A stretch of 64,000 nucleotides of DNA from CAZQHK01 sp964593455 (GCA_964593455.1 CAZQHK010000025.1:5323-69322); one strand, 5' to 3'; positions 26,572 to 34,964 are shown, counted from the stretch's first letter. The notes: generated by a model from the sequence alone, not told the origin. Made by a program: numbers and translations.

Positions 26572-27024
26572 CTACATATAGAGATCGAGCAGCAAACCCC
26601 TGATTTCATCAAGTTTATCAACCAAAGACAGCGACTCACTCTGCTCATTCATAATAGATTCTGCCAAAGCCGCCATCCGCTCGTCAATAGCCTCGAGTAC
26701 CACGTGTAGTTTCTGGTGTCCTTCTCGAGCTCTGCCCGGCCTCATCCGGACCTGGTAGACTTTACTTAAAATTTCATCTAAAAACCGGCGGACCAGCCCT
26801 TTATATCGATGCAAAGATCCTAATGTGGGACGTTTCTCCAGAGACTCAGCCGCCTCTTCGATCTCTAGCAATAGATTGTCAAAAAACACCTGGTGCTGTT
26901 CGTTTACAGTCTCTTCAAGCGTTTTACTGAAATTAACAGAAATATCACTCGAGCTGCTTTTGTTTTTGAAATAACGGCCCCGTCCCCGAACAGCAACACC
27001 TTTCTTCTTACTGCGGATCTTCAT
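26572..27024 (-). CDS. yaaR: YaaR (DUF327) family protein
   Basis: A basic N terminus of ~28 residues, then the helical DUF327 core: FDNLLLEIEEAAESLEKRPTLG, LHRYKGLVRRFLDEILSKVYQVR, and a C-terminal region with LVDKLDEIRGLLLDLYM. Its function is not established. It sits directly after tmk in Firmicutes (tmk-yaaQ-yaaR-holB), and the same tmk-yaaR order with an ATGA overlap is seen here, without yaaQ and holB. Length is 150 residues. Confidence 0.88.
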   Translation of the reverse strand: MKIRSKKKGVAVRGRGRYFKNKSSSSDISVNFSKTLEETVNEQHQVFFDNLLLEIEEAAESLEKRPTLGSLHRYKGLVRRFLDEILSKVYQVRMRPGRAREGHQKLHVVLEAIDERMAALAESIMNEQSESLSLVDKLDEIRGLLLDLYM

Positions 27025-27686
27025 TCCCGAGCCTTTTCCGCCAGGTCACCATGTTCTCTCAACCGGGCTGTAACAACTTCAACCAGGTTAGTATGAATAA
27101 CATCAACCGGCCGGTCGGCATTAATCCTGAGAATCCGATCGGGATACATCTCGGCCAGGCGGAGGTATCCTCTCCTGACCCGTCGATGGAAATCTATCTT
27201 CTCGCTTTCGATTCTATCAGCTCCACACCGATCTTCCGTCCCCGGAAATTTTCGCTGCAATCCATGTTCCGGCTCCACATCCAGGAATAAGGTCAGATCG
27301 GGTTCCATGTCGCCAATAACAATAGTGCGTAGGCTTTGTATAATCTTTAGACTGATTTGCCGGCCATAACCCTGATACGCAAATGTAGAATCCTCAAACC
27401 GATCACAGATGACAATCCTGTCTCTTTTCAGATTGGGGAGAATCCTTTTCTTCAAGTGTTCGATGCGGGCTGCGCCATACAACAGCAGTTCTGTCTCGTC
27501 TTCTATATCTTTGTTGAGCGGGTCGAGCAATACTTCTCTTATCTGATCACCAACATTAGTGCCGCCGGGTTCACGGGTATAAATAGAGTCAAAACCGTTT
27601 CGGCGTAGATATTCGTCGAGCATAAAGCTCTGGGTGGTTTTACCCGAACCTTCCGGTCCTTCAAAGGAGATGAAAAAACCGTTCAC
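27021..27686 (-). CDS. tmk: Thymidylate kinase
   Basis: Phosphorylates dTMP to dTDP. The 221-residue protein has the P-loop FISFEGPEGSGKTTQS, the DR(E/H) segment YTREPGGTNVGDQIRE, VICDRFEDSTFAYQGYGR (dTMP site) and DLTLFLDVEPEHGL. The start is GTG at 27686. It overlaps yaaR by 4 nt and lies 24 nt after the RsbW-like gene. Confidence 0.96.
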   Translation of the reverse strand: MNGFFISFEGPEGSGKTTQSFMLDEYLRRNGFDSIYTREPGGTNVGDQIREVLLDPLNKDIEDETELLLYGAARIEHLKKRILPNLKRDRIVICDRFEDSTFAYQGYGRQISLKIIQSLRTIVIGDMEPDLTLFLDVEPEHGLQRKFPGTEDRCGADRIESEKIDFHRRVRRGYLRLAEMYPDRILRINADRPVDVIHTNLVEVVTARLREHGDLAEKARE

Positions 27687-27710
27687 GTCTCCTTCTGCCC
27701 TTCCGCTACT

Positions 27711-28163
27711 TCAAACAGTATCGTCATTACCACTTTTCTTCTCTTGCAGAGTTCTTATCATCCTGAGTTCAACGTCTCCCGAACCGTCCACCAGATACTC
27801 AACATGATCCATGAGTTTACGCATCATGAAAAGTCCCCAGCCACTCTCCGGCAATTTCTCCAGCTCCGGCTGAGCGTCCGGACCCGGAATGTTTTCGATT
27901 TTGAAATTAGGGTCCGCATATCTTACTGAAACGTGAATCTCGCCACGAACAAACGAAAAAACAAACCCGATTCTGGATACTCGTTCGGAAGAATGCTTAA
28001 TAACATTGGTCAAAGCTTCGATAACTGCTACCTTGATATCTTCTACCACGGCAGGTTTTATAGAGTCGAGCTCCGGTAATTCACTGATAATCGAGCGCAT
28101 CAACGACAGATATCGCGCGGACGCTGGTAGTTCTAACTCGACTATATCTTCCGATCTCGACAC
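27711..28163 (-). CDS. RsbW/SpoIIAB-type anti-sigma kinase (GHKL ATPase)
   Basis: A single HATPase domain of 150 residues. The N box reads VIEALTNVIKHSS and the later glycine box SGWGLFMMRKLMDHVEY. These proteins hold a sigma factor inactive and phosphorylate a STAS partner. Two STAS genes (23.6 and 51.0 kb) and a sigma-28 type factor (17.6 kb) are nearby candidates; the pairing is inference. The GTG start at 28163 has GAGGAG at 9 nt. It is preceded by the zinc-ribbon TPR gene at 6 nt. Confidence 0.9.
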   Translation of the reverse strand: MSRSEDIVELELPASARYLSLMRSIISELPELDSIKPAVVEDIKVAVIEALTNVIKHSSERVSRIGFVFSFVRGEIHVSVRYADPNFKIENIPGPDAQPELEKLPESGWGLFMMRKLMDHVEYLVDGSGDVELRMIRTLQEKKSGNDDTV

Positions 28164-28169
28164 CGTAAC

Positions 28170-28730
28170 CTACTCCTCTTCTATCAAAAGCTTTTCATAG
28201 CGCAGCCGTATTTTAATGTTGCCCGGCTCTTTTTCTACCGCCTTTCGCAATGCTCGCAATGCTTCCTTTCTCCGCCCCAAACGCAAGCGAAGTTCAGCTA
28301 GATCAAGCAGGGACGAAGCAGGGCACGCGGGTAACGATTCGATAACTTCCAGTTCACCGGCAGCACCTTCATCATCACCAGCTTCCCGGAATATCGTAGA
28401 TAGATATTCCCGCGCCGTTAAATTGTTCGGATCAACAGCTTTTGCTATTTTGAATTCTTTTTCCGAAAGCGGCATGTTCCCTAAACGGTAGTAGAATTCA
28501 CCGAGCTCACATCTGGCTTCGACATCATCCGGATTACGGGATAAAATCTCCCGGGTTAATCTGATCTTTTCTGGAATTGAGACGTGTTCCGTCTGATCTT
28601 GATAAGCACCCGGCTCCTGTATACCTGAAGGGACATTACCTTTTACCGGAAGCCGTTTTCCACAACGCCCGCAAAAGGGTCCCGGTCGTTCATTAAGATG
28701 ACCGCAGGATAGACACCGAACTGATCCCAA
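28170..28730 (-). CDS. Zinc-ribbon and TPR protein
   Basis: The N terminus is a double-CxxC zinc ribbon (VRCLSCGHLN then FCGRCGKRLP). A ~40-residue linker leads to about three TPR units (LGEFYYRLGNMPLSEKEFKIAKAVDPNN and following). The TTG start at 28730 is supported by GAGGAG 9 nt upstream. It looks like the first gene of the run to STAS at 23.6 kb. Such proteins usually act as scaffolds; no specific role can be assigned. Confidence 0.8.
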   Translation of the reverse strand: MGSVRCLSCGHLNERPGPFCGRCGKRLPVKGNVPSGIQEPGAYQDQTEHVSIPEKIRLTREILSRNPDDVEARCELGEFYYRLGNMPLSEKEFKIAKAVDPNNLTAREYLSTIFREAGDDEGAAGELEVIESLPACPASSLLDLAELRLRLGRRKEALRALRKAVEKEPGNIKIRLRYEKLLIEEE

Positions 28731-28837
28731 TAACTGAAGCTCCTCAATCCCTGTGTTTAAGCGAAGGTTACTATATCACAGGCCTTATTGTCTGTCAATG
28801 CTGTGATATACGAGCCATACACCGCCGGAGGAGTGGA

Positions 28838-29914
28838 TTAGCGGCTCATTCTCACCAGCAAAAACGATCCGACAACACCGATCACGACGTTTTGGACCCA
28901 GACCGCTACCAGGGGCGGTATGACCCCCCCCGTTCCCAAAGCCTTTCCGGCGGACATCACCAGGTAATAGAAAAAAATGATAACAATAGAAAGCCCCATG
29001 CCGATGGAACGCCCTCCCCGCTGAGTTCTGGTAGCCAACGGTGCGCCTATCAAAACAAAGAAAAAACTGGCGAATGGCAGCGATGTTTTCATAAAATACT
29101 CGATTTCCAATTCACGGAAGGGAATCTTGTTTTTTTTATGCTGTTCTATTCGTTCTGCCAGCTCGTTCATACTCATATCTTGAGGCCGCTTGTACTTATG
29201 TTTGGTATGGTCTCCGTACGTCGTCTGAACCGGAAATTTCAGCTTGGCAAAACTCATTTCGTTCAATTCCTCTCCGGTGGGTGTAAACTCGTAGACCAGA
29301 CCATCTTCAAAACTCCAGGCTTTTTCCATCCACTCTGACCTGGTCGCCACCGTCAAACGGGGAAAGCCTTTATTGAAAAACTCGAACATGATAACCTTAT
29401 GGAGAAGACCCGTGTTCTCCGAGAATTTATGAACGTAAAGGGAATGGTTCTCCCCGGCTTCGAAGAAGACATTTTCAGCGATCTTGGGGAGAGGCCGTTT
29501 GAAAGTGATCTTTCTAAATATCTCATGGCGTTTCTCATTAGCGATAGGAACTATTTTTTCATTCAGAAAAAATGTGAGGACACTGATTAACAAGCCTATC
29601 AAAATCACCGGGAAGACGATTCTAAAAAAACCTATACCCCCGGCCTGCATAGCCAAAATCTCGCTATTGCTGGAAAGTTTTCCAAAAACAATAAGCACTG
29701 AAAACAATAAGGCCATGGGAATGACCAGAATAATAATGGTCGGCAGTGCGTAGATAAAGAGCTGGGTGACATCACCAAAAGGAACTCCTTTATTGATGAT
29801 AAGCTCCACTAGCTCCATCAACAGATCGACTAAAAAAATTGTCAGAAACGTGAAAAGGCCAAAAATCAAAGCTCCCAGTACCTGTCTCTGTATATACCGG
29901 TCTACAATTTTCAC
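28838..29914 (-). CDS. LptF/LptG (YjgP/YjgQ) family lipopolysaccharide export permease
   Basis: Inner-membrane permease of the LptB2FGC lipopolysaccharide transporter. Three N-terminal membrane helices (~12-40, 53-82, 97-120), a periplasmic beta-jellyroll domain (~125-270) and three C-terminal helices give the family topology in 358 residues. PLATRTQRGGRSIGMG marks the cytoplasmic coupling loop. F and G cannot be separated safely. It implies a lipopolysaccharide-bearing outer membrane. It stands alone, with no second permease adjacent. Confidence 0.92.
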   Translation of the reverse strand: MKIVDRYIQRQVLGALIFGLFTFLTIFLVDLLMELVELIINKGVPFGDVTQLFIYALPTIIILVIPMALLFSVLIVFGKLSSNSEILAMQAGGIGFFRIVFPVILIGLLISVLTFFLNEKIVPIANEKRHEIFRKITFKRPLPKIAENVFFEAGENHSLYVHKFSENTGLLHKVIMFEFFNKGFPRLTVATRSEWMEKAWSFEDGLVYEFTPTGEELNEMSFAKLKFPVQTTYGDHTKHKYKRPQDMSMNELAERIEQHKKNKIPFRELEIEYFMKTSLPFASFFFVLIGAPLATRTQRGGRSIGMGLSIVIIFFYYLVMSAGKALGTGGVIPPLVAVWVQNVVIGVVGSFLLVRMSR

Positions 29915-30008
29915 GGCGTAGTGACGTCACCTCCAATCGAGAAAAACAGTCTCGCACAGCTCATATTATATCTCTAATTTTATCCTGTAAGATGACATTT
30001 CTGAAATT

Positions 30009-30046
30009 AAAAACCGGGCTCCGCGACAAGCGGAGCCCGGTTTTAA
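30009..30046 (-). terminator. Strong bidirectional rho-independent terminator
   Basis: Perfect stem ACCGGGCTCCGC / GCGGAGCCCGGT around loop GACAA, flanked by A and T runs on both sides. It ends the dnaN-TPR-CBM48 run on the minus strand. Confidence 0.9.
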
Positions 30047-30067
30047 ATTTTGCTTCTCTAGTATTTA

Positions 30068-30439
30068 TCAGTCAACGACCAATACCGACCGCTGTCCACC
30101 ATAGCCGTCATCCACAAACTCTTTGGCTTGCGGATCGGCAATCCATTTCGTGCCATCGATGACAAACTTATACTCAAATCTCCCGGGTTTCAGGTTCAGC
30201 GTGATGGTCCAGTTTCCATCGCCCAGATTGACCATTTTATCAGCAGTAGTATCCCAGTTATTGAAATCACCGGCGACTGCAACTTCTTCTGCTTCTTTAT
30301 TCTCATACTGCAGCGTGATATTTTTATTCTCCCAGAAAAACTCTTCTTCTTCCTCATCGTAATACTTTTTACGGCCGAAGAGGAAACCCATCCCAAAAAG
30401 GGTACCATAGCAGAACATCTTAAAAATAAAGCCACCCAC
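30068..30439 (-). CDS. Membrane-anchored CBM48/AMPK-type glycogen-binding domain protein
   Basis: A short hydrophobic N terminus (MGGFIFKMFCYGTLFGMGFLFG) and an acidic stretch precede a single E-set carbohydrate-binding domain. Key marks are VAVAGDFNNWD, the loop GNWTITLNLKPGRFEYKFVIDG and ADPQAKEFVDDGYGGQ. This module in AMPK beta subunits and glycogen enzymes binds alpha-glucans. No catalytic domain is attached (123 residues). It is the last gene of the dnaN run, before the terminator. Confidence 0.88.
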   Translation of the reverse strand: MGGFIFKMFCYGTLFGMGFLFGRKKYYDEEEEEFFWENKNITLQYENKEAEEVAVAGDFNNWDTTADKMVNLGDGNWTITLNLKPGRFEYKFVIDGTKWIADPQAKEFVDDGYGGQRSVLVVD

Positions 30440-30472
30440 GCTCTATCCCTCCTTATTTCTTTTTAACTTCAG

Positions 30473-30940
30473 TTACCGGTCAAAGTAGGAAATTTCTTCC
30501 AACCTTAACCGGGCATCTTCCAATCGTGAACTTCCCGGATACTTCCTGATCAAGCGGAGGTATGTCATTTCCGCCCGTGCACCATCACCCAGTACTTCGT
30601 AGCAGACACCCAAATTGTAGAGGGCGCTGTCAGCTAAAATATGGTCGGCGTGACCTTCGACAATCTTTCGGTACTCCTGCAAAGCTTCAGAAAAACTGGC
30701 CAGCTTGACCTGGAGAATCCTTCCGATCATGTACTGGATACCTACCGCTTCGTCACCTCCGGGAGTGCGATTCAGGATATCCCTGTACCTGACCAACTTC
30801 CGCCGGTACCGCCGCTTCCGCCAACTTCTCCTAAGCCGCCGCCTGGAAGCGTACAGGCAAATCAGAAAAACACAAAATCCCAAAAAAAATAGAAGTTTAC
30901 TTTTTCTACGCATCGATCCGTGCCAAGAATCTATCTCCAA
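30473..30940 (-). CDS. Single-pass membrane TPR protein
   Basis: A hydrophobic helix (LLFFLGFCVFLICLYA), then a very basic stretch, then two or three TPRs (ALYNLGVCYEVLGDGARAEMTYLRLIRKYPGSS). The listed start is TTG at 30940; the ATG at 30913 (MRRKSKLLFF) gives a more usual N terminus. It is 155 residues or, with the later start, 146. It lies between dnaN and the CBM48 gene in one run. Function unknown. Confidence 0.75.
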   Translation of the reverse strand: MEIDSWHGSMRRKSKLLFFLGFCVFLICLYASRRRLRRSWRKRRYRRKLVRYRDILNRTPGGDEAVGIQYMIGRILQVKLASFSEALQEYRKIVEGHADHILADSALYNLGVCYEVLGDGARAEMTYLRLIRKYPGSSRLEDARLRLEEISYFDR

Positions 30941-30982
30941 ACCGAGGGAAATTCTATCATGGGGCTACCGGCGTGTCAAATA

Positions 30983-32119
30983 TCAACCGGCTGCTTCTTC
31001 AATCATTGGTGAATTAGCAGCCAGGCGGATCGGCATAACCACGCACAGGTAGTCCTCGCTCTCCTCCGGACGGAAAACCGCTTGCCGGAGTGGTTCAGTT
31101 AATTCCATAACTACTTTCTCTGAAAGCAGGTTGTTCAAGACATCAAGGACAAAGCGGACATTGAAACCTATTTCCAGATCGCCGCCTTCATTTTCAACCG
31201 CCATTTCACGCACCACTTCTCCCACACTGGAAGCTACCGATGAGAGCCGTAAACGGTTCCCGGTAAACTCAAAGCGGATAGTGTTCGAACTCTCCCGGGC
31301 CAGCGGAACGATACCCCTGATATTATTTGACAGATCGAAAGCATCGATTTTCGTCCTGATCCGATGTTCAGATGGAATAACCTGTGTGTAATCAGGGAAC
31401 TTGGCTTCAACCAATTGGGATACCATCCGGATATGATCCACTGTAAATGAGATCTGCTTTTCGGAAAGCTTGATGTGGATATCTCCATCCAGCGGGAGGC
31501 GGGCCAGTTCAACAAGAGCTTTCGAGGGGACGATGAACTGTTGCTCGGAAGCAATCGTAGAAGACAACGTCGTGTTTCTCAGGGCGAGACGACGGGTGTC
31601 GGTAGCGACTATCTTCAAATTTGAACCCGAAAGCTCCATATAGACACCGCATAAGCCCGGTTTTGACTCATCATCCGATACAGCGAAGAGGACCTGTTTC
31701 ACCATTTCTTTGAACATTACACCCTGCATGGTGAACTCTATATCATACTCGGGATCCGTCAGAGAGGGAAACTCTTCCACCGGAATCGTATTCAGATGAT
31801 AATCTGCTTTGCCGCATACCAAACGCAAATGTCCCTGGTCGCTCTCGATCTTCAATTCCTCTTCGGGAAGCCAGAGCAGCGTACTGACAATTTCCGACAG
31901 TAACCGTCCCGGAAATGTCACTTTACCTTCTTCGATGACTGAAGCCGGCATTTTGTAAAAGGTACTAACGGTCAGATCCGTCGATACCATTCTCAAACCT
32001 TCCGAAGAGCATTCGAGGTAAATATGCGAAAGAACCGGCATTGTCCGCCGCTGTCCGCATGTCCTCTGCACTGTCTGAAGCGCTCTATGAAATTCTTCGG
32101 TCTTGCAAGTGAACTCCAT
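30983..32119 (-). CDS. dnaN: DNA polymerase III beta subunit (sliding clamp)
   Basis: Ring-shaped clamp that tethers polymerase III to DNA. Three repeated domains span 378 residues. Landmarks are MPVLSHIYLE, FPSLTDPEYD, FAVSDDESKPGLCGVYMEL, TDTRRLALR, and the C-terminal CVVMPIRLA. The ATG at 32119 (MEFTCKTEEF) with AAGGTGAG before it is preferred over the TTG at 32134. The usual partners dnaA, recF and gyrB are not nearby; the upstream space is a dispersed repeat. Confidence 0.95.
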   Translation of the reverse strand: MEFTCKTEEFHRALQTVQRTCGQRRTMPVLSHIYLECSSEGLRMVSTDLTVSTFYKMPASVIEEGKVTFPGRLLSEIVSTLLWLPEEELKIESDQGHLRLVCGKADYHLNTIPVEEFPSLTDPEYDIEFTMQGVMFKEMVKQVLFAVSDDESKPGLCGVYMELSGSNLKIVATDTRRLALRNTTLSSTIASEQQFIVPSKALVELARLPLDGDIHIKLSEKQISFTVDHIRMVSQLVEAKFPDYTQVIPSEHRIRTKIDAFDLSNNIRGIVPLARESSNTIRFEFTGNRLRLSSVASSVGEVVREMAVENEGGDLEIGFNVRFVLDVLNNLLSEKVVMELTEPLRQAVFRPEESEDYLCVVMPIRLAANSPMIEEAAG

Positions 32120-32176
32120 TATCTCACCTTCCAATGCGCTTTCTTTCGCGGAAACTTATACTGAATCCAGCCTAGG

Positions 32177-32206
32177 ATTGTAGCACGGAAAGCACGGGAA
32201 TTGCAA
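32177..32206 (-). promoter_or_regulatory. Candidate sigma-70 promoter for dnaN
   Basis: Minus strand: TTGCAA (32206-32201), 18-nt spacer, TACAAT (32182-32177). It lies between the repeat block and dnaN, giving a leader of about 50 nt. Confidence 0.5.
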
Positions 32207-32251
32207 GCGGCGGTCTCCGCAAACTTACTTTGAGCCTTTTTTCTTCTTTCT

Positions 32252-32392
32252 GTTGAGGTTCGGAATCTCTTCCCGAGAGACACTCACGGCGCTTGCCATC
32301 CTGGCGCGCCTTCGTTCGAGTCCCGTTCGCGGATTTGCCATCCATGGCAAATCCACGACCTATGCTCTCGTACAGAGACTCCGAACCTCAAC
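32252..32392. repeat. Inverted-repeat element, 141 bp, copy 2
   Basis: Begins GTTGAGGTTCGGAATCTCT and ends AGAGACTCCGAACCTCAAC. Relative to copy 1 (12490-12589, opposite orientation) it has about 40 extra bases. They contain a nested hairpin at 32331-32354 (10-bp stem GGATTTGCCA/TGGCAAATCC, loop TCCA). Confidence 0.85.
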
Positions 32393-32470
32393 TCAATGTT
32401 TCTTCGGAAAACAGGCTCATAAAAAGATGCTCCGCCTTGTATCGCTTCAGGTTACTGAGGTCTTTCCTTC

Positions 32471-32498
32471 GCTCGGCTGTTCGCTTGGCGAAGGCGCT
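32471..32498 (+). repeat. CGGCTGTTCGC hairpin motif, copy B
   Basis: 28-mer starting GCTCGGCTGTTCGC and ending GGCGAAGGCGCT; TTCGC and GCGAA can pair around a 3-nt loop. Closely matches copy C at 32818. Confidence 0.75.
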
Positions 32499-32817
32499 GA
32501 GCGGGAAGGGGATCTTGTGCTTAGTGGATGGGAAGCGGAGCTGTGTGATTATTGGAGTGCTTGAGGGAATATGTAGTTGCTAGTGACGTGGTTGCCTCAT
32601 AGCAGGGCGGGACGATATGGCTTTGATACTGGACAATGTCGTGAGATGTTTAGGATCGGAAGGACCTGGTTCAGCCTATCTCAATCTAGAGTCTCTTTTC
32701 CCACCATGGTATCTGTCCGTATCTAATGTCAGCCTCCCACCCTCAAGCAAGAAAGCGTAGAAAGTTAAGGTCAGAGAAAAAAGGAGATGTTAGAGTGACA
32801 TTTTTAACTGGTTCTGC

Positions 32818-32845
32818 GCTCGGCTGTTCGCTTTGCGAAGGCGCT
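32818..32845 (+). repeat. CGGCTGTTCGC hairpin motif, copy C
   Basis: Same 28-mer as copy B with one visible change (CTTTGCGAAG in place of CTTGGCGAAG), 347 nt downstream in the same orientation. Confidence 0.75.
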
Positions 32846-33031
32846 TTGATTGGCGGGGTTTTGGTTGCTGGCGAGGAGGAGGAAAAACGCGGTTGTTGGT
32901 GGATTGGAAACTGAGAGGTGTGGTTCTTGAGGTGGCGGCGAAAGTTACTCGCTTAACGTTGGTCTTGATAGGTGGGAGGGGGGTGACATACAATAAAGAT
33001 GATACTTCATCCTCTGGAGGAGGGGCTTACT

Positions 33032-34075
33032 TTGAGATACCGATTCTTACCGATTCACTTCGCAATTTATTGTTTTGTTCTATTAAGCCTGGCGGTACAA
33101 CCCGTATCCGGGAAATCCTGGGAAACATTCTCGAATTCCAAGGGGATGTTCAAGCAAGGACCGCTGCCGTCCGACACTGTTCAAGCACTGTGGACAGACG
33201 GTACCGTGCTCTGGGTGGGAACCCACGAGGGCATAATCAAATTCGACGGGAAATCCTGGTCACCTGCGTATTTTGGAAACTATTGGAAAATAAAACACCG
33301 CCAGGCCGAGGGATACACCGGTAACGTTGAAGCCATTCCCGACAACCGGATCAACTCTATACTAGGGATTGGTGATGATGTCTGGTTTGCGACCGATACG
33401 GGGATTGTCATCTACAAGACCAAGTTCGGGACCTGGGAACAAATTAAATTCATGCACCCGAAGTGGGATTCAGGATATATCCAGGTACTGGTGAAGGGCA
33501 AAAAACACCTGTGGATCGGAAGCTGGGGAAACGGAGTGGCCTATTATGATCTGGAGAAAAAAACGCTTCATACCTTTGGCAAAAACGACGGATTTATCGG
33601 CAATCATGTCACCGGTATTGCCACACTCGGCGACACTATTTGGGTAGGAACACTCAACAACGGAATAAACAAGTTTAACTTGAAAGATAGGACATGGACT
33701 CATCTCCACCAGAACAACAGTATCTTGCCTTCGAACACTATTAAAGCTCTGGCCGCCGTGGGCGGGGATAAACCCCAAATCTGGATTTCTACTGACAGTG
33801 GAGTATTGAGAATTTTTCCTTCTGAAGAATTCATTCCCGTCTTCACGACAAAAAACTCAGGGTTATCGGCTAATTCAGTTGATTCTCTGCTGATTAATAA
33901 TAACACTACCTGGTTTGCAACCCGGATTGGTATTTGCTCTTTTCACGATGAAACCTGGTCGAAAATGACGATGCCGTCGTCGCTGAAAGGCTTACGGATA
34001 AACCAAATCATTTCATACCAGGATTCCCTCTGGTTCGCCACTCTGCATGGCGGTTTGCTGAGATATACTCCGTGA
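33032..34075 (+). CDS. Secreted beta-propeller protein (two-component-regulator propeller type)
   Basis: A signal peptide (about 27 residues, MRYRFLPIHFAIYCFVLLSL) is followed by repeated blades of the form VLWVGTHEGIIKFDG, VWFATDTGIVIYK, LWIGSWGNGVAYYD, IWVGTLNNGINKFN and LWFATLHGGLLRY. Such propellers occur in periplasmic sensor parts of hybrid kinases, but no kinase is attached here. The TTG start at 33032 is favoured by GGAGGAGG 8-10 nt upstream. Length is 347 residues. Its ligand is unknown. Confidence 0.85.
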   Translation: MRYRFLPIHFAIYCFVLLSLAVQPVSGKSWETFSNSKGMFKQGPLPSDTVQALWTDGTVLWVGTHEGIIKFDGKSWSPAYFGNYWKIKHRQAEGYTGNVEAIPDNRINSILGIGDDVWFATDTGIVIYKTKFGTWEQIKFMHPKWDSGYIQVLVKGKKHLWIGSWGNGVAYYDLEKKTLHTFGKNDGFIGNHVTGIATLGDTIWVGTLNNGINKFNLKDRTWTHLHQNNSILPSNTIKALAAVGGDKPQIWISTDSGVLRIFPSEEFIPVFTTKNSGLSANSVDSLLINNNTTWFATRIGICSFHDETWSKMTMPSSLKGLRINQIISYQDSLWFATLHGGLLRYTP

Positions 34076-34103
34076 GGTTTGAATATTTCTAGTTTGACAA
34101 AAG

Positions 34104-34143
34104 AAAACCGGCGCTGCCCACAGGCAACGCCGGTTCTTTTTTT
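34104..34143. terminator. Bidirectional rho-independent terminator
   Basis: Stem AACCGGCG-TGCC / GGCA-CGCCGGTT with A-rich and T-rich flanks, between the convergent propeller gene and the Gly/Ala-rich gene. It serves both. Confidence 0.85.
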
Positions 34144-34157
34144 GCTTTGGCCAGGCC

Positions 34158-34964
34158 TTATTTCTGGGCGGCCATGGCATCCTGGTACTTCAGGTAATAC
34201 TGCTTGTACTCATCAAGAGCCTGCTTGACTTCAGAGTCATCAATGCTCTTACCGGACTGCAGCAGTTCCACGTATTTCCGGTAGGCCGCTTCATACTTGG
34301 CCTTGATCGAAGAAAGGTTTCCGCTTTCAGTCTCTTCCGTTTTCTGCGGAGGCCGCGACACTTTCTTGGCTTCCAGGTCGTTGATAACTTCCTGCCGGCT
34401 ATCATCAGCGTCTTTGAGCTCCGGCGTCTTGGCGGCATCTTCTTCGGCGTCTTTGATCTTTATGACACCCTTCTTAAGCGTGCCATCCTCGCGGTGCAGA
34501 TCATCAGCAATCTTTCTCTTACCGAACAGGCCCGCGATCCAGGCAAACGGATTCGGGAAACTGAATTTCTTCCCATGGCTGCGATCCCAGAGGATCTTTC
34601 CAACCAGAAGACCGGCACCGAAACATACCACCGGCAGAAACAGCGGGCTGGCTACAGCCGCTAAAACTCCGGCTCCAATCAGGGCGGCCGCACCGGCAAA
34701 AAACCCGCCGACAGCTGTGGCGGCACCAACAAGTACGCCTCCGGCCGCAACAGTAGCACCAGCAACGGCTCCACCAGCAGCACCCAGAGCACCGACAAGT
34801 GCCGGACCCGCAAGTATGATAGCGGCTCCCGCTAACCCACCCAACAGAAAGTGCTTCAGAGCAGCCTCCGCCGGGGGCACATAGCACACAGTGCTCAGAA
34901 ATGCCATGACCAGCAGTACTGACAGCGCCTTGATCGATATAGATTTGTAAAGTAGTTCTTTCAT
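34158..34964 (-). CDS. Gly/Ala-rich membrane-associated protein of unknown function
   Basis: A signal-like helix (LSVLLVMAFLSTVCYVPPAEA) precedes ~100 residues of small-residue hydrophobic repeats (GALGAAGGAVAGATVAAGG and similar). These resemble glycine zippers that insert in or oligomerise at membranes. The C-terminal ~130 residues are charged, with a predicted helical region (YEAAYRKYVELLQSGKSIDD). The ATG at 34964 has AGGAGG at 9 nt; the longer frame upstream would cross the terminator. 268 residues; family not recognised. Confidence 0.75.
   Translation of the reverse strand: MKELLYKSISIKALSVLLVMAFLSTVCYVPPAEAALKHFLLGGLAGAAIILAGPALVGALGAAGGAVAGATVAAGGVLVGAATAVGGFFAGAAALIGAGVLAAVASPLFLPVVCFGAGLLVGKILWDRSHGKKFSFPNPFAWIAGLFGKRKIADDLHREDGTLKKGVIKIKDAEEDAAKTPELKDADDSRQEVINDLEAKKVSRPPQKTEETESGNLSSIKAKYEAAYRKYVELLQSGKSIDDSEVKQALDEYKQYYLKYQDAMAAQK

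Larger units (their letters stand above)
32225..32860 (+). repeat. Dispersed intergenic repeat, copy 2
   Basis: The ~0.9-kb space between divergent dnaN and the propeller gene has no credible gene. It carries, in order, the same blocks as the reverse complement of 12.06-12.59 kb. These are the inverted-repeat element, AAACAGGCTCATaaaAAGATGCTCCGCC, TACTGGACAAT, CCTCCCACCCTC with AAGCAAGAAAGCGTAGAAAGT, and GCTCGGCTGTTCGC (twice here). Identity is patchy, so the copies are old or evolve quickly. From about 32860 to 33030 the sequence is G-rich and otherwise featureless. Confidence 0.75.

Noticed and set aside
32135..32998. Replication origin next to dnaN
   Set aside because: No TTATNCACA-type boxes or AT-rich unwinding tract were seen and dnaA is absent; the space is explained by the dispersed repeat.
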